From assembly GCA_902524285.1 (NCBI GenBank), contig CABZCR010000002.1:30747-94746 (forward strand): a stretch of DNA of 64,000 nt, given 5' to 3'. Under the pieces are notes generated by a model that did not search any database, was not told where the DNA came from, and worked only from the letters and a program-made list of their open reading frames with translations. This document shows, in pieces, positions 28,380 to 38,277 of this stretch. Every line of letters begins with the position of its first letter. Position 1 is the stretch's first letter. Made by a program: the position numbers and the translations under genes. Source of the DNA: an uncultured Pelagibacteraceae bacterium (GTDB taxonomy: Bacteria; Pseudomonadota; Alphaproteobacteria; Pelagibacterales; AG-422-B15).

Positions 28380-29084
28380 TTGTTTTCGCGCAAGAATAAC
28401 TACCCTACATTTTATACATACCACGGAAGAAAAATTTCTAAAAAAATATCCCCATTAAAAGTTAATCTCATAAATAAATTTTATGATCAATATTCACTTG
28501 ATGAGTCGGTTATTAACTATCATATAAGTAAAAAAAATTGCAAAAAGATAAATATCCCAAAATATTATAACAAGGTGAACATTGAAATTGGTTTTGGCAA
28601 TGGTGAATTTTTAATCAAAAATGCTACAGCTAAACCAGAAGAATTGTTTATTGGTATCGAGGTATATGTAAATGGAATTGCAAGAGTACTTTCATCAATT
28701 GTAGAAAATAAAATAAGTAATATTATTTTGAGTAATATAAACAGCTTTTATTTTTTAGAAGCAATACCATTTAAATCAGTTGATAAAATATTTATCATCA
28801 ATCCAGATCCATGGATTAAGAAACGACACCATAGGCGAAGATTGATTTCTTATGCAACAGTTAAAACTCTATATGAGATAATTAAATCTAAAAATTCAAT
28901 TTATATTACCACAGACTCAGAGCCTTACATGAATGATATAAAAGATTTGCTCAATGATCATAAAAATGTAATCGGTGGATATACTGTTAGAATTTTGATG
29001 GAGAATGATGATTTATATGGTATTTCAAAATATCAGAGAAAAGCCATAGAAAAAGGGGGTAAACTATATCAATTTTTAATTTGA
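28380..29084 (+). CDS. trmB: tRNA (guanine-N7-)-methyltransferase
   Basis: SAM-dependent methylation of G46 in tRNA. Motifs: I-E-I-G-F-G-N-G-E-F (SAM-binding loop), F-I-G-I-E-V-Y, I-N-P-D-P-W-I-K-K-R-H-H-R-R-R-L (the family's N-P-D-P-W-P-K-x-R-H-x-K-R-R equivalent, with Ile for the second Pro) and T-D-S-E-P-Y. Length is 234 residues. The start is a TTG at 28380; the protein has the usual R-x3-Y-x-G-R-K tail before the fold, so this start is plausible although no ribosome site is visible. The 114-base gap after it is where rimP normally starts. Confidence 0.92.
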   Translation: MFSRKNNYPTFYTYHGRKISKKISPLKVNLINKFYDQYSLDESVINYHISKKNCKKINIPKYYNKVNIEIGFGNGEFLIKNATAKPEELFIGIEVYVNGIARVLSSIVENKISNIILSNINSFYFLEAIPFKSVDKIFIINPDPWIKKRHHRRRLISYATVKTLYEIIKSKNSIYITTDSEPYMNDIKDLLNDHKNVIGGYTVRILMENDDLYGISKYQRKAIEKGGKLYQFLI

Positions 29085-29118
29085 AAAAACAAATTTTACT
29101 TACTTGATTTATTAGGTC

Positions 29119-29148
29119 ATGAGGTGTATAGAATGCAATTATTGCTAA
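29119..29148 (+). other. Nine-codon Cys-rich mini-ORF, possible leader peptide
   Basis: ATG-AGG-TGT-ATA-GAA-TGC-AAT-TAT-TGC-TAA encodes M-R-C-I-E-C-N-Y-C. Three of nine codons are Cys, and the stop lies eight bases before a strong intrinsic terminator. That geometry is what a transcription-attenuation leader would show. There is only a weak AGG upstream as a ribosome site, and a chance occurrence is quite possible. Confidence 0.25.
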
Positions 29149-29156
29149 ATCAAACT

Positions 29157-29183
29157 AAAGTGGGTTGAGCCCACTTTTTTTTT
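29157..29183 (+). terminator. Rho-independent terminator/attenuator before nusA
   Basis: The arms AAAGTGGG and CCCACTTT form a perfect eight-base-pair stem around a five-base loop (TTGAG), running directly into T9. It ends only 15 bases before the nusA ATG (29199), so it lies inside the nusA leader. It could end the metK-trmB transcript, attenuate nusA-infB, or both. A similar GTGGG...CCCAC hairpin precedes rimP-nusA in other Alphaproteobacteria as far as I recall; here rimP itself is gone. Confidence 0.85.
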
Positions 29184-29198
29184 ACGCAAAGGATAAAT

Positions 29199-30734
29199 AT
29201 GGTCAGTGCTAATAAAATTGAAATTTTAAGAATTGCGGAAACTGTTGCTCAGGAAAAAATGATTGATAAAACAATTGTTATTTCTGCTTTAGAAGAAGCG
29301 ATTGCCAAAGCTGCAAAGAGTAATTATGGCGAGGAAAATGAGGTAATAGTAGAGATTAATCAAGAAAATGGTGATATTTCTATATCAAGAAAAATGCTTG
29401 TTGTAGATGATGTTAAAAATAAATTTCTTGAAATAACTTTAAAGGCAGCAAAAAAAATAAACGGAGCTGCTCAACTAGGCGATCAATTGCTAGATCCATT
29501 ACCCCCGTTGGATTTCGGAAGGATAGCAGCTCAATCAGCAAAGCAAGTAATAAATTCTAAAGTTAGAGAAGCAGAAAGAGAAAGACAATATAATGAATAC
29601 AAGGATAGAGTGGGTGAAATCGTTAATGGCATAGTTAAGAGATCAGAGTTTGGTAATATTATATTAGATTTAGGAAAAGCAGAGGGCGTCATAAGAAAAG
29701 ACCAGACTATACCAAGAGAAAATTTACGAAATGGTGATAGGGTCAGAGCATATATTTATGATGTGAGATCTGAACTTAAAGGGCCTCAAATATTTTTGTC
29801 AAGGTCGCACCCTCAGTTTATGGCAAAACTTTTTACTCAAGAAGTACCTGAAATTTACGATGGAATAATTTCTGTTAAAAGTGTAGCACGTGATCCTGGA
29901 AGTAGAGCAAAAATTGCAGTTTTCACTGAAGATGGTTCAATTGACCCGGTTGGCGCGTGTGTAGGTATGAGAGGAAGTAGAGTGCAAGCAGTTGTAAATG
30001 AGTTGCAGGGAGAAAAAATAGATATTATTAACTGGTCTGATAATGTAGCTAATTTAGCTATTGCTTCCCTGTCTCCCGCAGAAGTCTTGAAAGTTGTGCT
30101 AGACGAGGATCAAAATAAAATTGAGGTTGTTGTTTCTGAAGAACATCTAAGTCTTGCTATTGGAAGAAGAGGCCAAAACGTGAAACTTGCTACAGAACTA
30201 ACCGGTTACGAGATTGATATTTTAACGGAAGATGAAGAGTCTTCAAAGCGACAAGAGGATTTTTCGAATAAAACAAATATATTCGTTCAATCTTTAGATG
30301 TTGATGAAACTCTTGCCCAATTACTTGTGAGCGAAGGTTTTAGTAGTGTGGAAGAAGTAATAGAAACAGATATATCAGAATTATTATCAATAGAAGGTTT
30401 TGACGAGGAAATCGCATCAGAATTAATTGAAAGAGCAAAGAAGTATTTATTTGATAAAGATCAAGAAAATCAATCAAAAATTGAAAATATGGGGGTCTCT
30501 AAAGATTTAACTCAATTTGATTTACTTACAAAATCAATGGTGGTTAAACTTGCTGAAAATAATATCAAATCACTTGATGATTTTGCTGGATTAACAACAG
30601 ATGATCTTATCGGATATTTAGAAGATAAATCAGATAAGAATTCAAAAGTTGTAGGAATATTAGAAGAATTTAATTTAACAAGAGAAGAAGGCGACCAATT
30701 GATAATGGAGGCTAGAAAGATATGGCTTGATTAG
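29199..30734 (+). CDS. nusA: Transcription termination/antitermination factor NusA
   Basis: RNA polymerase-associated elongation factor of 511 residues. In order: the amino-terminal polymerase-binding domain (about 1-130), an S1 domain (about 135-200; G-E-I-V-N-G-I-V-K-R), two KH domains (about 230-345; G-A-C-V-G-M-R-G-S-R-V-Q-A-V and A-I-G-R-R-G-Q-N-V-K-L-A), and carboxy-terminal acidic helix-hairpin-helix repeats (about 365-505). A good AAAGGAT ribosome site precedes the ATG. The transcript has a terminator in its leader, which fits the known autoregulation of nusA operons. rimP is absent upstream and ylxR is absent downstream. Confidence 0.97.
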   Translation: MVSANKIEILRIAETVAQEKMIDKTIVISALEEAIAKAAKSNYGEENEVIVEINQENGDISISRKMLVVDDVKNKFLEITLKAAKKINGAAQLGDQLLDPLPPLDFGRIAAQSAKQVINSKVREAERERQYNEYKDRVGEIVNGIVKRSEFGNIILDLGKAEGVIRKDQTIPRENLRNGDRVRAYIYDVRSELKGPQIFLSRSHPQFMAKLFTQEVPEIYDGIISVKSVARDPGSRAKIAVFTEDGSIDPVGACVGMRGSRVQAVVNELQGEKIDIINWSDNVANLAIASLSPAEVLKVVLDEDQNKIEVVVSEEHLSLAIGRRGQNVKLATELTGYEIDILTEDEESSKRQEDFSNKTNIFVQSLDVDETLAQLLVSEGFSSVEEVIETDISELLSIEGFDEEIASELIERAKKYLFDKDQENQSKIENMGVSKDLTQFDLLTKSMVVKLAENNIKSLDDFAGLTTDDLIGYLEDKSDKNSKVVGILEEFNLTREEGDQLIMEARKIWLD

Positions 30735-30750
30735 TCATATTTGATTTTTT

Positions 30751-33159
30751 ATGACTGAAAAAAACGACACTAACAAAAAGAAGAAAACTTTAAGTTTAAA
30801 ATTAGGCTCAAAGCCTAAAATTGCTCAAAAAAGAAGTATTGAAGTTGGAAAAACAGTAATTGTAGAAAAAAAAAGGTATAAGAAAGGGCCTAGTTCGGAA
30901 ACCCAATCCATAAAAACGAATAATAAACAGACTATTGCCCTCGAAAAAAAATCAACTAACACCATTGAAAAAAATACTCAAGAAAAAAAATCAGGCGTCG
31001 TATTAAAACCATTAACTAAAGATGAGCAAAAAAGAATTCTCAAAGCTGATAGTAAAAGCGAAAAAAATAATGAAATAGAAAAGATTAGATCAGAAAAATC
31101 TTTTAATCCTTTGGCGCAGCAAGATGCCTCCACAGCAGTAGATAGAAATATTGATTTTGATAAGATAGATAACAGAGAAATAAAGAAAGATATTGAAAAG
31201 AAAAAAATTTCTGAAACATCTAAAGAAGCTGACGATAGAAAGAAACCTCAAAATATATTTGGTAGAAAAAAAATTAGAGAGAGAAAAGTTACTATTGTTA
31301 CTGCCTTGAGTGACATAGACGAAAGAACAAGAAGTCTCGCAGCTTATAAAAGAGCTAAACAAAAAAATAAAAAAACAAACATTGAACAAGAACCTGCAAA
31401 AAAGATTGTTAGAGATGTGTACATACCAGAATTTATAACTGTTAAAGAGTTAGCGAATAGAATGACTGAAAAGTCAGGTGACTTAATAAAATCATTAATG
31501 AAAATGGGAATGATGGCTACTATAAATGAGTCAATAGATGCCGATACAGCAGAGCTATTGGTCACAGAGTTTGGGCATAATTTTAAAAGAGAAAATATTG
31601 AGGACCTTGAGAAAGATTTAATATCAAAAGACTCAAAAGCAAAAAAAAATAATGTCAGATCCCCAATAGTGACAATTATGGGTCATGTAGATCATGGAAA
31701 AACCTCTTTACTCGATAAAATCAGAAACTCAAATGTTGTTTTGGGTGAAAGTGGAGGTATAACTCAACATATTGGTGCTTACGAAGTTATACATAATAAT
31801 AAAAAAATTACGTTTATTGATACTCCTGGTCATGCAGCATTTACTGATATGCGCGCAAGAGGTGCGAACGTAACAGATATTGTAGTTTTAATAGTTGCTG
31901 CTGATGATGGCGTAATGCCTCAAACAAAAGAAGCTATAGCTCATGCAAAATCAGCAAAAGTTCCAATAATAGTAGCAATAAATAAATGTGATAAACCAGA
32001 TTCAAATCCTCAAAAAATTAAAGAGCAGTTATTATCAGAAGATTTAATAGTTGAAGATCTTTCAGGAGAAATTCAATCAGTAGAAGTATCTGCAGAAACA
32101 GGTAGCAACCTTAATAAATTGCTTGATTCAATTTTATTACAAGCTGAACTTTCAGAATTAAAATCAAATAATGAAACATTTGCTGAAGCGACTGTTATTG
32201 AAGCTAATGTTGATAAAGGAAGAGGTCCGCTCTGTAATATTATTGTAACAAACGGTAAATTAAAAGTTGGTGATATAGCTGTAGCGGGAAGTGAATATGG
32301 AAAAGTAAGGGCAATACTTAATGATCAAGGACAAAATTTGAGTGAAGCTGTATCATCTATGCCAGTTCAAGTATTAGGACTTAACGAGCCACCCGAGGCA
32401 GGGGATAGTTTTGTGACAGTTGAAAACGATGAAAAGGCGCGTGAATTATGTGAAATTAGAAGTGAAATTAAAAAAAATAAAGTTTTACCAAAAAAAATAA
32501 AGAATATAGACAACGACTTAGCATTTGGTTCTATAGAAAATAGTAAAGAGATACTAGAGGTTGTGATTAAAGCTGATACGCGTGGTTCTTCAGAAGCTAT
32601 CATACATCAGTTAGAAAATATAAAGAGCGATAAAATATTAATTAAGGTCATCCATTCGGGAGTAGGATTTATAAATGAAAGTGATGTAGCTCTTGCATCA
32701 GCATCGAATGCATTATTATTATCATTTAACTCAACAACTACAAAAGAAGCTAAGGCAAAGGCCAAACTGAATAATATTATGATCCAAAATTTTAATATAA
32801 TTTATGAGCTAATTGAGTATGTATCTGACTTTGCTAGCGGCAAATTGAAACCAACCATTAAAGAAAATTTTATAGGAAAAGCAGAGGTATTACAAATTTT
32901 TAAAGTTTCAAAAGTTGGAGCAATTGCTGGCTGTAGGGTCATAGAGGGATCAGTGCAAAAAAATGCTAAAGTTAAGGTCACAAGACATGAAAAAATAATT
33001 TATGATGGTGACATTCTTAGTCTTAAAAGAGAAAAAAATGAAGCAAGTGAAGTAAAATCAGGAACTGAATGTGGCATAAGTATTAAAGAATTTAATGATT
33101 TTGAAGTTGGAGATTTTATTGAAGTTTTCAGCATTGAAGAGATAGCACAAACATTGTGA
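30751..33159 (+). CDS. infB: Translation initiation factor IF-2
   Basis: GTPase that delivers fMet-tRNA to the 30S subunit. The first 230 or so residues are a long Lys/Glu-rich disordered extension. An IF2_N domain lies at about 228-280. The G domain begins at G311-H-V-D-H-G-K-T, followed by D-T-P-G-H-A-A-F, N-K-C-D and V-S-A-E-T-G. Beta-barrel domains and the fMet-tRNA-binding C2 domain complete the 802 residues. It begins 16 bases after nusA, and its TGA overlaps the GTG of rbfA. Confidence 0.97.
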   Translation: MTEKNDTNKKKKTLSLKLGSKPKIAQKRSIEVGKTVIVEKKRYKKGPSSETQSIKTNNKQTIALEKKSTNTIEKNTQEKKSGVVLKPLTKDEQKRILKADSKSEKNNEIEKIRSEKSFNPLAQQDASTAVDRNIDFDKIDNREIKKDIEKKKISETSKEADDRKKPQNIFGRKKIRERKVTIVTALSDIDERTRSLAAYKRAKQKNKKTNIEQEPAKKIVRDVYIPEFITVKELANRMTEKSGDLIKSLMKMGMMATINESIDADTAELLVTEFGHNFKRENIEDLEKDLISKDSKAKKNNVRSPIVTIMGHVDHGKTSLLDKIRNSNVVLGESGGITQHIGAYEVIHNNKKITFIDTPGHAAFTDMRARGANVTDIVVLIVAADDGVMPQTKEAIAHAKSAKVPIIVAINKCDKPDSNPQKIKEQLLSEDLIVEDLSGEIQSVEVSAETGSNLNKLLDSILLQAELSELKSNNETFAEATVIEANVDKGRGPLCNIIVTNGKLKVGDIAVAGSEYGKVRAILNDQGQNLSEAVSSMPVQVLGLNEPPEAGDSFVTVENDEKARELCEIRSEIKKNKVLPKKIKNIDNDLAFGSIENSKEILEVVIKADTRGSSEAIIHQLENIKSDKILIKVIHSGVGFINESDVALASASNALLLSFNSTTTKEAKAKAKLNNIMIQNFNIIYELIEYVSDFASGKLKPTIKENFIGKAEVLQIFKVSKVGAIAGCRVIEGSVQKNAKVKVTRHEKIIYDGDILSLKREKNEASEVKSGTECGISIKEFNDFEVGDFIEVFSIEEIAQTL

Positions 33160-33542
33160 TCTTAAAAAAAAGAGCTGAAAAGTCTAATAGATCAAATAAG
33201 GTCTCTGAGATAATCAGAAAAGCTGTAAGTGAAGTTTTGGTAAGAAATGAACTTCCGCTTGATATACCTTTCGAATTTCCAATAAATGTTGTCAAAGTTG
33301 AAATGAATTCAGATTTGAAAATTGCGTATATCTATGTAATTACTCATGAAAAGATTGATGATAGTGAAATTATTGAGAAATTAAATTCTTGTAAATATTA
33401 TCTTGCACGGGAAGTAACAAGCCTAATAAATTTAAAATTCTCTCCTAAACTTGTATTTAGAAATGATAAAATTATTAATGAAATTAATAAAATAGAAAAA
33501 GTACTAAGATCAGATAAAGTACTTAATGATTTAAAAAAGTAA
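33156..33542 (+). CDS. rbfA: Ribosome-binding factor A
   Basis: Small KH-fold protein of 128 residues that assists 16S rRNA 5' end maturation on the 30S subunit. R-S-N-K-V-S-E-I-I-R-K-A-V-S-E-V near 11-26 and V-E-M-N-S-D-L-K-I-A-Y-I-Y-V match the family. The GTG start overlaps the infB stop as GTGA, which argues for translational coupling. Confidence 0.92.
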   Translation: MILKKRAEKSNRSNKVSEIIRKAVSEVLVRNELPLDIPFEFPINVVKVEMNSDLKIAYIYVITHEKIDDSEIIEKLNSCKYYLAREVTSLINLKFSPKLVFRNDKIINEINKIEKVLRSDKVLNDLKK

Positions 33543-33549
33543 GTAATAT

Positions 33550-34422
33550 ATGGATGGTTGGATATTTATAGACAAACCAAAAAATATTACATCATTTGAT
33601 GTAATACAAAAACTTAGACGAATTTTAAATATCAAAAAAATTGGTCATTCAGGTACTTTAGATCCTTTTGCGACTGGCATACTTGCAGTTGCATTAGGTG
33701 AGGCAACAAAAAGTATTCATTATTTTAATCCAACTAAAGTTTATGCTTTTAATATTGTGTTTGGCGAATCAAAAGATACTGATGACATAACAGGAAAAAC
33801 AGTTAATCGATCAAATATAATTCCAACATTGGAAGAAATAGACCAATGTTTGAAAAAATTTACTGGTAAACTTTCGCAAGTACCACCTAAATATTCCGCA
33901 GTCAAAGTTGATGGTAAAAGAGCTTATAAACTTGCAAGAAATAACGAAAAATTTGAACTCAAAGCAAAGGAGGTATCAATCAAAAGTTTAGAGTGCTTGG
34001 GGACTAAAAATAGCAAGGAATATTGCTTTAAAATGGAATGTTCCTCCGGGACTTATGTGAGATCAATTGCGAGAGATTTGGGAAAAATGTTAGGAACATT
34101 CGCCTATGTTTCTGAATTAAGAAGAATAAAAATAGGTGGAATTGCAGAAAAAGATATAATTTTACTAGATAAATTTGAAGAATTGGTACATATTGGCGTT
34201 CATTTTGAAGTAATGCATTCAATCAGAGATGTACTGGACGACATCCCAGCGGTACTAATTGATGATGAGTTAAGTCATAAATTTCAAAATGGATTAAGCT
34301 TTGAATACCATAGTAAAAAATCTGAGACTAATTATTTATTAATTGAAACGAAGAACAGGCTTGTTGGTATAGGCAGAGAAACAAAAGGCAAAATAAAACC
34401 CATAAGGGTTTTTAACTTATAG
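33550..34422 (+). CDS. truB: tRNA pseudouridine(55) synthase
   Basis: Makes pseudouridine 55 in the T-loop of tRNAs. The catalytic Asp38 is in [13 protein letters not shown]. Downstream [13 protein letters not shown] and [15 protein letters not shown] are the other TruB motifs. Length is 290 residues, including a short carboxy-terminal PUA-like part. It lies seven bases after rbfA and ten before rpsO. Confidence 0.96.
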   Translation: MDGWIFIDKPKNITSFDVIQKLRRILNIKKIGHSGTLDPFATGILAVALGEATKSIHYFNPTKVYAFNIVFGESKDTDDITGKTVNRSNIIPTLEEIDQCLKKFTGKLSQVPPKYSAVKVDGKRAYKLARNNEKFELKAKEVSIKSLECLGTKNSKEYCFKMECSSGTYVRSIARDLGKMLGTFAYVSELRRIKIGGIAEKDIILLDKFEELVHIGVHFEVMHSIRDVLDDIPAVLIDDELSHKFQNGLSFEYHSKKSETNYLLIETKNRLVGIGRETKGKIKPIRVFNL

Positions 34423-34432
34423 AAAGATAGTG

Positions 34433-34702
34433 ATGTCGATTAATAAAGAGAATAAAATTAAAATAATTGATGAATATGCGAGATCTGAAAAAGACACAGG
34501 ATCTCCAGAAGTGCAAATAGCTATTCTTAGCGAGAGAATATCCAACCTCACTGAGCATTTTCAATCTCATAAAAAAGACAACCACTCAAGGACTGGCCTT
34601 ATGCGATTGATAAATCAGAGGAGAAGTTTATTAGCCTACTTAAAAAAAAGTAATAAAGACTCTTATGAGAAATTAATAGATAAACTCGGTATTAGAAAAT
34701 AA
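34433..34702 (+). CDS. rpsO: 30S ribosomal protein S15
   Basis: Primary 16S rRNA-binding protein of the 30S platform. The 89 residues include [31 protein letters not shown] and the carboxy-terminal Y-x2-L-I-D-K-L-G-I-R, all diagnostic. The ATG at 34433 (M-S-I-N-K) is preferred to the GTG one codon earlier because S15 normally begins M-S-I. The rpsO-pnp pair is conserved. Confidence 0.96.
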   Translation: MSINKENKIKIIDEYARSEKDTGSPEVQIAILSERISNLTEHFQSHKKDNHSRTGLMRLINQRRSLLAYLKKSNKDSYEKLIDKLGIRK

Positions 34703-34740
34703 AGCAATGATAAATAAAAATTTTAGAGGAATGAAAAAAT

Positions 34741-36810
34741 ATGACAAAAGTTATTTCAAGAGAAATGAATTGGGGAAACCAAGTATTAAAAATAGAAACA
34801 GGGAAGGTAGCAAAACAAGCAACTGCTTCAACTATTGTTAGTTATGGAGACACAATTGTTATGGCGAACGTTGTGGCAGCAAAGACCGCTAAACCCGACA
34901 TTGATTTTTTCCCACTTACAGTAAGCTATCAAGAAAAATTTTATGCAGCAGGTAAAATTCCTGGTGGTTTTTTTAAGCGTGAGGGAAGACCAACAGAATT
35001 TGAAACTCTAACTTCGCGTTTAATTGACAGGCCTATTAGACCTTTATTTCCTGAAGGTTTTAAAAACGAGACTCAAGTTATTTTAACTGTTTTATCTCAT
35101 GATACTGAAACAAATCCTGATATAGTTGCGATGATAGCAGCTTCTAGTGCCTTGACTTTATCCGGAATACCATTCATGGGACCAATTGGTGGATGTAGAG
35201 TTGGTTATGACGGAAAAGATTACACATTAAATCCAAAAATTAATGAAGAAACTCAATTAGACCTTGTTGTATCTGGAACTCAAGATGCTGTCCTGATGGT
35301 CGAGTCTGAAGCCAAAGAACTTTCTGAGGAAATTATGTTGGGAGCAGTTAAATTTGGACATGAGTCAATGCAAGAAGTGATAAAAATTATTATTAATCTT
35401 GCTGAGGAGTGCGCAAGAGATCCATGGGAATTTGAATATAATGTTAATGACAAGTTAATGAATGAGCTTAAAAGTGAATTCGAAGATCAAATCAAAAAAA
35501 GCTATTCAATTGTTGATAAGATGGAAAGACAAAACTCTTTAAGCGAAATTAAGTCTGCTGTAGAAGAAAAATACGCTGACATCGAAGATGAAAATATTAA
35601 TGAAGTAATGTCGTATTTCAAAAAAATTGAAAAAGATGTGGTTAGATCTCAAATTTTGAACGATAAATCTAGAATTGATGGGCGTAAGCTTGATGAAGTA
35701 AGAGATATTTCTTCAGAAGTTTCATGGTTACCCAGAACACATGGATCGTCTTTGTTTACGAGAGGTGAAACACAAGCAATAGTTGTTGCAACTCTAGGAT
35801 TTGGAGAAGATGAGCAACGAATTGAGGCACTTCAAGGTTCCTATAAAGAAAATTTCATGCTTCATTATAATTTTCCTCCATATTCAGTTGGTGAGGTTGG
35901 AAGAATGGGTTCAGCAGGTAGAAGAGAAATTGGTCATGGTAAATTAGCTTGGAGAGCTCTTAAAGCGGTATTGCCTAATAAAGAGGATTTTGATTATACA
36001 ATCCGCTTAGTATCAGATATTACTGAGTCAAATGGTTCATCATCGATGGCGACTGTTTGTGGATCTTCACTTGCCCTGATGGATGCTGGGGTTCCCATCA
36101 AAAATTCAGTTTCAGGTATTGCAATGGGATTAATTAAAGAGGGCAATGATTTTGCTGTATTATCTGATATACTAGGTGATGAAGATCATTTAGGTGATAT
36201 GGATTTTAAAGTAGCAGGCACCAAAGAAGGTGTTACTTCATTGCAGATGGATATTAAAATCACCGGTATCACATATGAGATTATGGAAAAAGCTCTCGAC
36301 CAAGCTAAAGGTGGAAGAGAATATATCTTAAATGAAATGAATAAAGCGTTAGACTCTCCAAGAACTGAGCTTGGACCTTACACGCCAAGAGTTGAAATGA
36401 TGAAAGTCAAAAGAGATAATATTGGCGAAATTATTGGAAAAGGTGGTGCAACTATAAAAGATATAATTGAAAAATCTGGAGCAAGAATCGATATTAGTGA
36501 TAGTGGCAATGTAAAAATAGCTGGAACCAATAATGAGTCAATTCAAGCTGCAATTGAATTAATAAACTCGATTATTGAAGAACCTGAAGTTGGTCAGGTA
36601 TATGAGGGTAAGGTTGTTAAAATTATGGAATTTGGCGCATTTGTTAATTTCTTTGGAAAAAGGGACGGGCTTGTTCATATTTCACAACTATCTGAACAGA
36701 GAGTTGAAAAAGTTACTGACGTTGTAAGCGAAGGTGATATAGTAAAAGTCAAAGTAATCGGTTTTGATAAAGGCAAGGTTAAATTATCAATAAAGGATGC
36801 TGAAATCTAG
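34741..36810 (+). CDS. pnp: Polynucleotide phosphorylase
   Basis: 3'-to-5' phosphorolytic RNA decay enzyme, part of the degradosome. Order: first RNase PH domain (about 5-230), a linking helical domain, the second catalytic RNase PH domain (about 310-540, with [18 protein letters not shown]), a KH domain (about 553-615; [12 protein letters not shown]) and an S1 domain (about 620-689). Length is 689 residues, complete. A GAGGA ribosome site lies in the 38-base gap after rpsO. Confidence 0.97.
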   Translation: MTKVISREMNWGNQVLKIETGKVAKQATASTIVSYGDTIVMANVVAAKTAKPDIDFFPLTVSYQEKFYAAGKIPGGFFKREGRPTEFETLTSRLIDRPIRPLFPEGFKNETQVILTVLSHDTETNPDIVAMIAASSALTLSGIPFMGPIGGCRVGYDGKDYTLNPKINEETQLDLVVSGTQDAVLMVESEAKELSEEIMLGAVKFGHESMQEVIKIIINLAEECARDPWEFEYNVNDKLMNELKSEFEDQIKKSYSIVDKMERQNSLSEIKSAVEEKYADIEDENINEVMSYFKKIEKDVVRSQILNDKSRIDGRKLDEVRDISSEVSWLPRTHGSSLFTRGETQAIVVATLGFGEDEQRIEALQGSYKENFMLHYNFPPYSVGEVGRMGSAGRREIGHGKLAWRALKAVLPNKEDFDYTIRLVSDITESNGSSSMATVCGSSLALMDAGVPIKNSVSGIAMGLIKEGNDFAVLSDILGDEDHLGDMDFKVAGTKEGVTSLQMDIKITGITYEIMEKALDQAKGGREYILNEMNKALDSPRTELGPYTPRVEMMKVKRDNIGEIIGKGGATIKDIIEKSGARIDISDSGNVKIAGTNNESIQAAIELINSIIEEPEVGQVYEGKVVKIMEFGAFVNFFGKRDGLVHISQLSEQRVEKVTDVVSEGDIVKVKVIGFDKGKVKLSIKDAEI

Positions 36811-36825
36811 ACAAAGGTTTCATTA

Positions 36826-38277
36826 GTGGAATACATTAATACTTCAGAAGATAAACTTCATGAAGAATGCGGTGTATTTGGTATATTTGGAAGTCCGGAC
36901 GCTTCCACACTTACTGCCCTAGGATTACACGCCCTACAACATCGTGGTCAAGAAGGTGCAGGAATTGTTTCATTTGATGGAGAAAAGTTTCACGGTGTTA
37001 GAAGGCCAGGTCTTGTTGGGGATCACTTTAATAAACAAGAGGTGATTAATAGGTTACAGGGTAGCAATGCAATTGGTCACGTTCGATATTCTACAACTGG
37101 CGATTCAATTTTAAAAAATATTCAGCCGTTATACGCTGATTTAATGTCAGGCGGCTTTGCATGTGCGCATAATGGAAACCTAACAAATGCTTCAGCTTTA
37201 AGAGAAAAACTTGTTAGTCGCGGATCAATTTTTCAATCTACATCTGATACTGAAACAATTTTGCAATTAGTAGCGCAGTCTGAGAGAAAGCAAATAGTTG
37301 ATAAACTTATAGATGCTTTATTTCAAATCCATGGAGCTTATTCACTTGTTATTCTCACAAACAAGAAACTTATTGGTGTAAGAGATCCTTACGGAATAAG
37401 GCCTTTAGTTCTTGGTGACCTGAATGGGGCCCCAGTTCTAGCTTCAGAAACATGTGCTCTTGATATTATTGGTGCAAAATTTGTAAGAGAAATTGAAAAT
37501 GGAGAGATAATAATAATTTCTGAAAAAGGGATGGAAAGTATTAAACCTTTCCCAAAAGTTGCTGAAAGACCATGTATCTTTGAAAGAATCTATTTTTCTC
37601 GTCCTGACAGTATGCTGGGAGGAAACACAGTTTATACTTATAGAAAAAATCTTGGAATTGAATTAGCAAAAGAACATTATGTTGATGCAGATACAGTTGT
37701 ACCTGTCCCTGACTCAGGAGTTCCAGCTGCCCTCGGCTATGCACAGCAATCAAGCATGCCGTTTGAACTAGGTATAATTAGAAATCACTACGTTGGAAGA
37801 ACATTTATTGAACCATCCCAAAGTATTAGACAATTTGGCGTCAAGCTTAAACATAACGCTAATGTATCATACATCAAAAATAAAAAAATTATTTTAATCG
37901 ATGACTCTATTGTAAGAGGAACTACAGCTAAAAAAATAATTAAAATGATTTATGACGCAGGTGCGAAAGAAGTACATTTGGGTATAGCATGCCCACCGAT
38001 AAAGCATCCTGATTTTTATGGTATAGATACTCCAGACTATAATGAACTTATTGCATCGAAAAATAGTATTGAAGGGATTAGTAAGACTATTGGATCTAAA
38101 TCGTTATTTTTCTTATCATTAGAGGGTACTTATCGAGCTATGGGTTATGAGGATAGAAATTCTGACCAACCTCAATTTACTGATCATTGCTTTACAGGCG
38201 AGTATCCCACAAGTTTGATTGATCGAGAAAAAGGCAATATATCAAAACAGTTTTCTCTTTTAACGGAAAAAAACTAA
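36826..38277 (+). CDS. purF: Amidophosphoribosyltransferase
   Basis: First committed step of purine synthesis: PRPP plus glutamine gives phosphoribosylamine. Residues 1-14 are a short propeptide; the expected mature nucleophile is Cys15 in E-E-C-G-V-F-G-I. The glutaminase domain is followed by the phosphoribosyltransferase domain, with the PRPP loop I-L-I-D-D-S-I-V-R-G-T-T near 356-366. Length is 483 residues. The start is GTG at 36826. The cvpA and radA genes that usually precede it are not here; it stands between pnp and the convergent fabI, with which it shares four bases. Confidence 0.96.
   Translation: MEYINTSEDKLHEECGVFGIFGSPDASTLTALGLHALQHRGQEGAGIVSFDGEKFHGVRRPGLVGDHFNKQEVINRLQGSNAIGHVRYSTTGDSILKNIQPLYADLMSGGFACAHNGNLTNASALREKLVSRGSIFQSTSDTETILQLVAQSERKQIVDKLIDALFQIHGAYSLVILTNKKLIGVRDPYGIRPLVLGDLNGAPVLASETCALDIIGAKFVREIENGEIIIISEKGMESIKPFPKVAERPCIFERIYFSRPDSMLGGNTVYTYRKNLGIELAKEHYVDADTVVPVPDSGVPAALGYAQQSSMPFELGIIRNHYVGRTFIEPSQSIRQFGVKLKHNANVSYIKNKKIILIDDSIVRGTTAKKIIKMIYDAGAKEVHLGIACPPIKHPDFYGIDTPDYNELIASKNSIEGISKTIGSKSLFFLSLEGTYRAMGYEDRNSDQPQFTDHCFTGEYPTSLIDREKGNISKQFSLLTEKN

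Noticed and set aside
29078..29095. The AATTTG...CAAATT inverted repeat at the end of trmB as a terminator
   Set aside because: It is six nearly all-AT pairs with an A6 loop and no real T tract, and a much stronger terminator lies 62 bases further on.
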